From assembly GCA_009787945.1 (NCBI GenBank), contig WQSI01000040.1:1058-13142 (forward strand): a stretch of 12,085 nt of DNA, given 5' to 3'. The notes beneath the pieces were generated by a model. It had not been told where the DNA came from and did not search any database. It saw only the letters and a list, made by a program, of their open reading frames with translations. Below, in pieces: positions 6,415 through 12,085 of the stretch. The translations under genes and the position numbers were made by a program. Source of the stretch: Defluviitaleaceae bacterium (GTDB taxonomy: Bacteria; Bacillota; Clostridia; Lachnospirales; WRAX01). How positions within the stretch are numbered: the stretch's first letter is position 1; every line of letters begins with the position of its first letter.

Positions 6415-7134
6415 TTATATTTGTGCTGTATATTGATACGGCAACGGCACGGTTGTGCCAACCTGAGTAATGTCTATCAAATGCTGCAGGCTTTCCGTTA
6501 AAATGGCTTTTTGCATGGCTTTATCGTGGGGTGCGCCAGCGTTTGCACCCATGGGAACAAGGGGGGCAACGGCACGAGGCGCGCCATTTTGGCGGGTTAC
6601 AGGTGGCAGGGCAGAGATGATGATGGTAGGGATGCCAACCTCCTCAATTGCTCTTTGAACGACGACCGCCGTTCTGTGGCAAGTACCTCATCCTCCTGTT
6701 AAAACAACAGCGTCAACACCTTCTGCAAGCAGTCTTTTGGCAATTTCTGGTCCTGTTTGCTTGGTGAAGGCTTCTTGGTCGCCGCCACCGCCCATAAAGC
6801 CGTAGTGGTTGGGGGCAGAAGCCTTGATAAATCCCTCTGCTACAAGCTCGTTAAGCCTGTCTACAGGGAACATGCAGTTAATATCCTTATTAACATCAGC
6901 GTTATCATATCCGCCGTGGGAAACCATCATTTCGTCTACATGAGCCGTGTTTGGCACGACACGATAGCCTGTATCCCCCGCCAAATTAAACCGCTCGTCA
7001 CTTTTAAGATGAACCCCTGCCGCCGTTGCCAGTGCCACGGTCATATCTTTTAATTCTTTGGTTACGGCTGTCCACACAGGCGGCGGCGTAATTGGCACAA
7101 AAATTTCGGACTGCAACCCTTTTACGATTGTCAT
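6415..7134 (-). CDS. prdB: D-proline reductase selenoprotein subunit PrdB (in-frame UGA = selenocysteine)
   Basis: PrdB is the selenocysteine subunit of D-proline reductase, which cleaves D-proline to 5-aminovalerate in Stickland fermentation; the pyruvoyl partner comes from PrdA. The frame reads VVKGLQSEIFVPITPPPVWT-type PrdB sequence (here IVKGLQSEIFVPITPPPVW), then VSHGGYDN, GFMGGGGDQ, and VVLTGG before a UGA at 6688-6690. Reading through, the same frame continues GTCHRTAVVVQRAIEE, ALPPVTRQNG and PRAVAPLVPMGANAG to a TAA at 6415-6417. The recoded codon sits exactly at the known PrdB selenocysteine, in a U-G-T-C motif (Sec149, Cys152). Total length is 239 residues, the normal family length, so the gene is intact. 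Two ATGs (7140 and 7134) exist; the ribosome binding site GAGAGG (7142-7147) is one base from the first and seven from the second, so I chose 7134. Fifteen bases separate the upstream gene's stop from ATG 7140. No prdA is in the window. Confidence 0.95.
6657..6690 (-). promoter_or_regulatory. Bacterial SECIS element with the UGA selenocysteine codon of prdB
   Basis: Thirteen bases after the UGA (6690-6688) the minus strand folds as GAACGGC (6674-6668), loop GGTC, GTCGTTC (6663-6657): seven base pairs, one of them G-U, with a four-base loop. The loop lies 21-24 bases after the UGA and starts with G. Both agree with the bacterial SECIS description I remember: apical loop about 16-37 bases downstream, with a G among its first two bases. 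It would bind SelB. Confidence 0.75.
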
Positions 7135-7155
7135 ATGCATACCTCTCTTTAGTTA

Positions 7156-7518
7156 TTATCTGCGGCGCAAAAACTTGATTAGCATAACAAGTCCTACTAT
7201 AGCACCGACAAAAATTCCTAGGGCAATAAAAATCTTTTTGCGCATTTCAGGCCCTGGATAAAGCATGAAAGTATCTTTATCAAAGTCGATTTTTGCCGAC
7301 CAATTATTGCACTCATCAAAATGAGGTGTTTGTTTAAATTCAGCAATGCTGCCAATTTCGTACAGCTCCGACAATGCGATGAAAAGCTTGCCTGCCACTG
7401 GTATCTGGGTCATTGCTGCCAGCTCTTCTTCGCTTTCCCCTGTTTTTTCAAGGGCTTCAAACAACTTACCCTCGTCCTCTGTTCCTTCAATTGACAATAA
7501 GTATTCATTTAAACGCAT
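7156..7518 (-). CDS. Small protein with C-terminal membrane anchor, upstream of prdB
   Basis: A 120-residue protein: an acidic soluble part (residues 1-90, with TEDEGKLFEALEKTGESEEEL), one cysteine in FDECNNW, then a single hydrophobic helix at about 93-114 (KIFIALGIFVGAIVGLVMLIKF) and the basic tail LRRR. With no N-terminal signal, it should be a tail-anchored protein with its bulk in the cytoplasm. The start is well supported by AAGGAGG (7528-7534) at nine bases. It ends 21 bases before the preferred prdB start. I recall that clostridial prd clusters often carry a small uncharacterised gene between prdA and prdB, and this may be that gene; the name and function are not established from the sequence. 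A membrane tether for the reductase would fit reports linking proline reduction to membrane energetics, but this is inference. Confidence 0.85.
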   Translation of the reverse strand: MRLNEYLLSIEGTEDEGKLFEALEKTGESEEELAAMTQIPVAGKLFIALSELYEIGSIAEFKQTPHFDECNNWSAKIDFDKDTFMLYPGPEMRKKIFIALGIFVGAIVGLVMLIKFLRRR

Positions 7519-7548
7519 AATAATACTCCTCCTTGTTTATAAAAAACA

Positions 7549-8877
7549 TTATCTACCAAACATTTGCGACCATTGTATGGGGAAAAACCTTGCCTCCCCG
7601 TAAGGGGTCTGCTTAGGTTCTGGAACATCCCCTTCCAAATCCCAAACCACACCAACCCCAATATATCTGTTGGCGGTGTTTAACATTTGCGCCCTATGCA
7701 CAGGCAAATTTATCCATTGGTTTATGGTGGAGCTAGGCGACATATTGCCCCCTGCCCAATTTTCAAACACCAACCCGTCAATGCCGTGGTCTGGGGCATC
7801 ATATCTGGGCAAATTGCCCGTTATAGGGGAAATGTGGCTGCTGATATAGCCGAATTCCATATACTCACCAGCGCGATAGCGGGCAAAATTTGCAATTTGT
7901 TGGTTAAACAACAAAGGCTCAAGCCCATGTTCTGCGCGGAATATGTTGGTTAGGCGGATAATCTCTTGCTCTATGATGTTTTGCACCTCCTGAGCAGAAT
8001 ATCCCCTGTCCAACAAGTTTTCTGGATGGAAGGGGTCTGCTGATTGAGGTATCGCATCTGGCGAACCAATAAAAACCATCATGTGAGTGTGGTAATTTTC
8101 ATTATCTGCGTTGGGGGCAAATATGGCATATCCTATGCCTATATAAGTGGCGTATTCGTCCATGAAACGCTCTTTCATTTGCTCTAATTCTAACCAACTT
8201 GCCACAACAAATTCAGGGGATACGGGATTTGTGTTGTCGCTCATGCGATGGGCTAAAGTGCCGCCGCCCCTTAGGTTTTCTATTCTGGTCTGCGCCATTG
8301 CGGCAAAATCCCCATCCCATATAAGGGGATTAAGCCCTGCCCTCATCCGCTCAATATTTATTAAACGAAAAACTTGCAACACAAATTTGTTTCGGCATGG
8401 TATATTATGCCCACCAGCTTTAAACACCACATAAATATTACCATCATCACCTAGCCCCGCGGAAATCCCTGCAATTGTGGGGAATTCCCGCAACAGTTGG
8501 TCGCTTATCCCTGGATTGTTAGCCCATGATGCAAAAACCTCTTCAGGGCTTACGCCGCTAAAGCGCGCAGTTGTTGCGGAAACATGGGCAAGGTCAAGCC
8601 CTGAACCGCTAATCCTTTCTAAGTGACCACGGCCATCAGAGCCTGTGTTGCTAACAAACCCTCCAGCAACCACATCCATAAGGTGAGCATCAGAAACAGC
8701 CGAAAGTGCGCTGTCCATCACAAGCTCTGATAGTCCATTATCCGCTCTATGGCCGTTAACAAGCTCTAAAAACCTTTGGGCAAAGCTGTTCCCATCAAAT
8801 GCAGCGGCATAAGCTGGTTGCGGGGTAAAAAACCACACAAACACGGCAAAGGCCGCAAACGCCAGAAGTCTTTTCAT
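7549..8877 (-). CDS. Exported protein with three CAP/SCP (YkwD-like) domains
   Basis: A 442-residue secreted protein. Signal peptide MKRLLAFAAFAVFVWFF ends in a likely AYA-A cleavage site near residue 24. Three CAP (SCP/PR1) domains follow: about 31-154 (FLELVNGHRADNGLSELVMD), 163-273 (RLINIERMRAGLNPLIWD) and 303-440 (RLTNIFRAEHGLEPLLFN). Each opens with the usual N-xx-R-xx-x-GL pattern. Only the third keeps the hallmark W-xx-PVHRAQML (387-399, with His394), plus His348 and Glu372, and the final W-S-Q-MFG. At the aligned place the first has WANNPGISDQLL and the second WLELEQMKERFM, so both lack the second histidine and look like non-catalytic, possibly ligand-binding copies. The ATG directly follows the pyrophosphatase stop (TAGATG), with AGGGG eight bases upstream. 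It acts at the cell surface; partner and substrate are unknown. Confidence 0.88.
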   Translation of the reverse strand: MKRLLAFAAFAVFVWFFTPQPAYAAAFDGNSFAQRFLELVNGHRADNGLSELVMDSALSAVSDAHLMDVVAGGFVSNTGSDGRGHLERISGSGLDLAHVSATTARFSGVSPEEVFASWANNPGISDQLLREFPTIAGISAGLGDDGNIYVVFKAGGHNIPCRNKFVLQVFRLINIERMRAGLNPLIWDGDFAAMAQTRIENLRGGGTLAHRMSDNTNPVSPEFVVASWLELEQMKERFMDEYATYIGIGYAIFAPNADNENYHTHMMVFIGSPDAIPQSADPFHPENLLDRGYSAQEVQNIIEQEIIRLTNIFRAEHGLEPLLFNQQIANFARYRAGEYMEFGYISSHISPITGNLPRYDAPDHGIDGLVFENWAGGNMSPSSTINQWINLPVHRAQMLNTANRYIGVGVVWDLEGDVPEPKQTPYGEARFFPIQWSQMFGR

Positions 8878-10500
8878 CTAGCTGACCCCTGCACGGGTGA
8901 GCTTTGGTATAATTTGGCTTTTGCGGGAAACCACATCAGGTAAGAAAACCCTGCTTGCTCCCTCTTCCATGCCAAAGGCAACTTCTGCCAATTGCCTGCC
9001 AGAGCCTGCCGCAAAAAGTTCGCTTCCGTTGCGTACAATGTCTGTCACCATGAAAACCAAAAGCTCGCAGTTGTTGGCTTCATAAAACTTATCCATTTCT
9101 GTCAAAATCTCTTGCTCCCGCGCCATCAAACCTTCAAAATCCATAACATTAATTTGTGCCACATAGGCGTTAACCTTGCCAAAGCTAAACTTTTTAATGT
9201 CTGTGTTTAACATTTGCTCCACGCTCATTTTATCAAGGTTTGTGCCTGCCCTAAACATCTCCTTGCCGTAATCGTCAATATCAACCCCTGCAATTTCTGA
9301 TAGGGCTTCTGCCGCGGCTTTGTCTTGGCTGGTACAGGTTGGAGAAGAAAAACTGAGTGTGTCTGACAAAATTGCAGAAAGCATCATCCCCGCCATGGGC
9401 TTTGGAATTTCAACCCCGTTCTCTCTGTACATTTTGTAGATTATGGTGCATGTGCAACCTACAGGTTCAATGCGGGAATATAACGGCGCGTCGGTTTGAA
9501 TATCCGCCAGGCGGTGGTGGTCAATAATTTCGATAATTTCTGCCTGGTCAAGCCCGTCAATGGACTGACTGCGCTCGTTATGGTCCACCATAATAACCTT
9601 TTTGCCAGCCACCCGCATTACATGGCGGCGGGACAAAATGCCCATTAACGTGCCATCCATATTAACCACAGGAAAGTTGCGGTAACGCTTGTTTTTCATG
9701 GTATCAAGCAATGTGTCCACATAGGAATGAGGGTAGAAAGTTGATATGTTTTCTGTGTTCATTAGAGAGCGGACAGAAATCGCCTGGGTGATAAGCTTAA
9801 CAGCGGTAAACGCCACGGCATCCACACAAACTATTGCGCATTTTGCACCTTCAAAGCCCTTTGGCTCTAAACCTCCTGTAAGTATTATACAACCAAAGTC
9901 ATGCTCATAATACATCTTCCAAGCATATTCGATGTTGCCGCAAATTATAATGTCCTTATCGCAAACCCGCGAATCTTTAGGAAGCCCGCCCACATAAACG
10001 CGCCCTTCAACTGTGGGATATTTATATTCCCCGCCAAAATGCTTACCATCAAGAATTTTTATTAAATTAGAGTATAGAATTTCGTGGCGGGAAATGTCCG
10101 ACCCTTCCGCTTCCATGAAAATTTCTGTTACGTCTGCCATGCCGATAATGCCTTTTAACTTGCCGTTTTCGCAAGTGATTGGCACAAGGCGGCTGCCCTC
10201 TCCATGACGCATAATATCCCATGCGGTTTTAACGGGGTCGCTTTCCTTTACGGTTTGCGGCTCGTAAACCTCCAAGTCCTCAACCCTTTGTTTTACGTCC
10301 TCTAAAAGCTCTGGCGTGTCCACACCAAAGTAATTAAGGGCAAATTCGGTTTCTTGGTTAATATCACCCAGGCGGTATGCCTTTGCGCCTGGCGTTCCCG
10401 TCTGCTGTTTCAAATAAGCATAGGACACCGCAGAAGCAATTGTGTCTGTATCGGGGCTTTTATGCCCGAAAATATATACATTGTCTTTAGAATAATTCAT
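8878..10500 (-). CDS. ppaC: CBS-domain family II inorganic pyrophosphatase (DHH/DHHA2, manganese-dependent)
   Basis: A 540-residue cytoplasmic enzyme hydrolysing pyrophosphate to phosphate. The catalytic DHH domain is interrupted by a regulatory insert. N-terminal motif FGHKSPDTDT (11-20) supplies ligands His13, Asp17 and Asp19. CBS domain 1 spans about 75-130, a DRTGG-like domain about 140-240, and CBS domain 2 about 243-300. The DHH core resumes with VDHNE (305-309), IDHH (326-329) and ILSDT (377-381). The C-terminal DHHA2 domain ends in SRKSQIIPKL (525-534), which carries the substrate-binding Arg-Lys pair. Length and order agree with CBS-pyrophosphatases such as that of Clostridium perfringens, which are inhibited by AMP/ADP and activated by diadenosine polyphosphates, so this copy is probably adenylate-controlled. 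It is the first gene after the promoter at 10539-10566, with GGAGGG just before the ATG, and abuts the CAP gene. Confidence 0.95.
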   Translation of the reverse strand: MNYSKDNVYIFGHKSPDTDTIASAVSYAYLKQQTGTPGAKAYRLGDINQETEFALNYFGVDTPELLEDVKQRVEDLEVYEPQTVKESDPVKTAWDIMRHGEGSRLVPITCENGKLKGIIGMADVTEIFMEAEGSDISRHEILYSNLIKILDGKHFGGEYKYPTVEGRVYVGGLPKDSRVCDKDIIICGNIEYAWKMYYEHDFGCIILTGGLEPKGFEGAKCAIVCVDAVAFTAVKLITQAISVRSLMNTENISTFYPHSYVDTLLDTMKNKRYRNFPVVNMDGTLMGILSRRHVMRVAGKKVIMVDHNERSQSIDGLDQAEIIEIIDHHRLADIQTDAPLYSRIEPVGCTCTIIYKMYRENGVEIPKPMAGMMLSAILSDTLSFSSPTCTSQDKAAAEALSEIAGVDIDDYGKEMFRAGTNLDKMSVEQMLNTDIKKFSFGKVNAYVAQINVMDFEGLMAREQEILTEMDKFYEANNCELLVFMVTDIVRNGSELFAAGSGRQLAEVAFGMEEGASRVFLPDVVSRKSQIIPKLTRAGVS

Positions 10501-10538
10501 AAACCCTCCAAAATGTTAGAAATATTTGGCTTATGTCT

Positions 10539-10566
10539 ATTATACCATGTGAAAAAAAGTTTTCAA
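10539..10566 (-). promoter_or_regulatory. Sigma-A type promoter for the pyrophosphatase-CAP-anchor-prdB unit
   Basis: On the minus strand TTGAAA (10566-10561) and a consensus TATAAT (10544-10539) are separated by 16 bases, with an extended -10 TGG before it. The -35 and spacer lie inside the second arm and U-run of the oraS terminator. Start of transcription near 10532 gives a leader of about 30 bases. Confidence 0.75.
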
Positions 10567-10595
10567 CATCCTTTTTGAAATTTCGTCAAAAACTT
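10552..10595 (-). terminator. Terminator after oraS
   Basis: On the minus strand AAGTTTTTGAC (10595-10585) pairs with GTTGAAAACTT (10567-10557) over 11 positions, two of them G-U, around a 17-base loop; seven T follow from the end of the stem (10558-10552). The stem is AU-rich but long, and the U-run is good. It starts nine bases after the oraS stop codon. Confidence 0.6.
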
Positions 10596-10604
10596 ATTTA
10601 TTTT

Positions 10605-10961
10605 TTATTTTGTAAATAGCCCAGCGGCTTCCTCCCAATATTGACCATCTGCCAAGGCAAGCCCTGCCTCTCGTATGCCCATATCCTTGTGTTTAGCCAG
10701 TTTATAGACTATATGACCTGCACCATGCCCAAGCAAATTCCTCTGCAATGCCCCATCAACGATAGGTTGCACCTCTAGGGAGCTGAAGCCCATGCGCAAA
10801 AGCACACTGCGCTCAATTGCAGGGGTGGTGTTTTCTTTGCCCAGCTGCAACAAAGGGTCAACCACCTGCTCTGTAAGCTTCCAAAATTTGTCTTTCAGCT
10901 CTTGGTCTGATAAGTCTGCAAGGTGGGCTCTGCGCTCATTAAAATCATCATTTCGTTTCAA
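10605..10961 (-). CDS. oraS: D-ornithine 4,5-aminomutase small subunit OraS
   Basis: OraS is the small subunit of the adenosylcobalamin- and PLP-dependent D-ornithine 4,5-aminomutase, which makes 2,4-diaminopentanoate from D-ornithine. The 118-residue product matches the remembered OraS sequence along its length: RRAHLADLSDQELKDKFW, VDPLLQLGKENTTPAIERSV, LLRMGFSS, and GHGAGHIVYKLAK with REAGLALADG near the end. The start is TTG at 10961, giving MKRNDDFNERR like family members, with ribosome binding site AAGGCGGTGG (10968-10977) six bases upstream. An in-frame ATG at 10994 would add 11 residues whose codons include that binding site. The gene overlaps the end of ortB by 14 bases. The large catalytic subunit OraE, which binds cobalamin and PLP and normally follows directly, is missing here; a terminator and the pyrophosphatase gene follow instead. 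Confidence 0.92.
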   Translation of the reverse strand: MKRNDDFNERRAHLADLSDQELKDKFWKLTEQVVDPLLQLGKENTTPAIERSVLLRMGFSSLEVQPIVDGALQRNLLGHGAGHIVYKLAKHKDMGIREAGLALADGQYWEEAAGLFTK

Positions 10962-12085
10962 TTTGTTCCACCGCCTTTCTGATATATTCCTCATCCGTTT
11001 TGGTTTCTGCCGCTAAATATGCCAAATCTGTTTCTGTTAATGCCCTGCCGCCAAGCCCTGCCACAGCGTTGCGGATATATGATGACCGCAACCTGCCCAG
11101 GTCTGCGTCACGCAGTTTAATGCCCTCAACACTTTCAGGCAAAATTATGCTCTCCCCAGGGATTTCTGCATCTGTGTCACCAAAGGCTATTTTTATGCCG
11201 TTTTTACGGGCAAAGTCCAGCTGTGGGCGAATATGCTTCCCTGCCCCTGTATATTCCGTTTCCTGCACCACAATAATTTGGTCTTGCTTCATTTCCCTGG
11301 CTAAAGCCATGGCGGCGGCAAGGGATGTGTTCCCCGCAGGCCCTCGCTCCAGCCCTTCAAGGCTTGCTAACAGCTCTGTGGCATAAAACACCTCACCTTG
11401 GCTTACCAGCAAATATCTATCCATATACCGCAGAGGGCGGGCGGCAGAGCGGGGCATGTCGCTACGGTCTGGCCAAGTGGCAAAGGGTATTCCAAAGCCT
11501 GTATGCCCTGTGGTGAAGGATTTGCGGTTAAAATGGGCATCGCTTGCCATATGAAGCCCGCTAAGGTTAACAGAGGACGCTACCACCTGGGCTTTACAAC
11601 CCACAGCCGCCAAGCCCCTTGCTGTGCCTGTGATGTTTCCGCCCCCCGCGTGGGTGACCATAACAACATCGGGCTCTTTCCCCGTCATTTGGCGGATTTG
11701 CTGGGCAACTTCCACCCCAAGGGTTTCCACCCCCGCAATGCCAAAGGGGGAATACAAGCTGGCAGAAAAATACCCAGTTTCCTCCAAAATTGTTAAAAAT
11801 TTGTAAAACAATTCAGGGCCAACTGACATTTGGATAACTTCTGCCCCTAAAGCCTCACATTTACGGGTTTTTTCCAAAATTTCAGGCTGACCAACCTTCT
11901 TGCTGTCAAAACATTCTTGAACGATAATGGCTTTCAGCCCCTGCTTTGCCCCTTGGGATGCCACCGCCGCCCCATAATTTCCGCTGGTTGCCGCCGCAAC
12001 CCCTTTAAAACCAAGCTTTTTAGCGGTATGGACAGCAAGAGCCGCCCGCCTATCCTTAAAACTACCTGATGGGTTTGATGCCTCG
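10948..12085 (-). CDS. ortB: 2-amino-4-oxopentanoate thiolase beta subunit OrtB (N terminus outside window)
   Basis: OrtB, with OrtA, cleaves 2-amino-4-oxopentanoate with CoA to acetyl-CoA and D-alanine, the last step of clostridial ornithine oxidation. The 378 residues present belong to the PLP fold-type II (threonine synthase-like) superfamily. ASNPSGSFKDRRA near the window edge holds the probable PLP lysine, ATSGNYGAAVASQGAK is the phosphate/substrate loop, and VTHAGGGNITGTARGL the glycine-rich PLP phosphate loop. The frame stays open through 12085 without a start, so about 90-100 N-terminal residues are probably outside; GTG at 11964 is an internal Val codon. Threonine-synthase-like proteins are the alternative reading, but the direct overlap with oraS makes OrtB much more likely. 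The stop is TGA at 10948-10950. Confidence 0.9.
   Translation of the reverse strand, partial: EASNPSGSFKDRRAALAVHTAKKLGFKGVAAATSGNYGAAVASQGAKQGLKAIIVQECFDSKKVGQPEILEKTRKCEALGAEVIQMSVGPELFYKFLTILEETGYFSASLYSPFGIAGVETLGVEVAQQIRQMTGKEPDVVMVTHAGGGNITGTARGLAAVGCKAQVVASSVNLSGLHMASDAHFNRKSFTTGHTGFGIPFATWPDRSDMPRSAARPLRYMDRYLLVSQGEVFYATELLASLEGLERGPAGNTSLAAAMALAREMKQDQIIVVQETEYTGAGKHIRPQLDFARKNGIKIAFGDTDAEIPGESIILPESVEGIKLRDADLGRLRSSYIRNAVAGLGGRALTETDLAYLAAETKTDEEYIRKAVEQIETK

Noticed and set aside
5789..6420. Insertion sequence as the cause of the sigG truncation
   Set aside because: No transposase fragment, terminal inverted repeats or target duplication could be seen around the break; a plain deletion is simpler.
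6470..6702. Plus-strand frames opposite the prdB 3' half
   Set aside because: They are antisense to the read-through part of prdB and show no protein-like features.
6688..7140. prdB ending at the TGA as a 150-residue protein or a pseudogene
   Set aside because: The frame continues with clear PrdB sequence after the TGA, the position is the known selenocysteine site, and a SECIS-like hairpin follows.
10962..10994. ATG at 10994 as the oraS start
   Set aside because: The extra 11 residues have no counterpart in OraS as remembered and their codons contain the ribosome binding site for the TTG at 10961.
1..12085. CRISPR arrays, tRNA, rRNA, integrase or phage genes
   Set aside because: No regularly spaced repeats, cloverleaf sequences or mobile-element proteins were seen on either strand.

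Overview
The window reads as chromosomal DNA from a low-to-moderate GC, amino-acid-fermenting anaerobe of the Clostridia. The reasons are a five-gene oligopeptide importer, a selenocysteine-encoding D-proline reductase subunit (reductive Stickland chemistry), genes of the clostridial D-ornithine oxidation pathway (ortB, oraS), a CBS-domain family II pyrophosphatase, and a remnant of the sporulation sigma factor gene sigG. All genes but one lie on the minus strand. Every assignment rests on reading motifs by eye and remembering protein families; no database search was possible.

Layout in the direction of minus-strand transcription, from high to low coordinates. (1) 12085-10605: ortB (cut by the window edge) overlaps oraS, followed by an AT-rich terminator at 10552-10595. 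The oraE gene expected after oraS is absent. (2) 10500-6415: a sigma-A type promoter at 10539-10566, partly inside that terminator, starts a tight run of four genes: CBS-type pyrophosphatase, an exported protein with three CAP/SCP domains, a 120-residue protein with a C-terminal membrane anchor, and prdB. prdB is split by an in-frame UGA that is almost certainly selenocysteine, with a SECIS-like hairpin just after it. A perfect GC-rich hairpin at 6385-6409 closes the run. prdA and the other prd genes are not in the window. (3) 6362-5797: a SigG-like gene truncated to about 118 codons, with a possible sigma-F type promoter, then a 35-codon reading frame directly after its stop, then a hairpin. 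(4) 5314-5788: the only plus-strand gene, an unrecognised small membrane protein with a very good promoter. (5) 5269-1: oppA-oppB-oppC-oppD-oppF, with a hairpin between oppA and oppB; oppF is cut by the window edge.

The genes fit one lifestyle. Opp imports peptides. OrtB and OraS belong to the oxidative use of ornithine, which yields acetyl-CoA and D-alanine. PrdB belongs to the reductive use of D-proline to 5-aminovalerate. The most unusual points are three separated or broken clusters within 12 kb (prdB without prdA, oraS without oraE, sigG without its promoter-binding half) and a pyrophosphatase-CAP-anchor-prdB transcription unit that I do not recognise as a standard arrangement.
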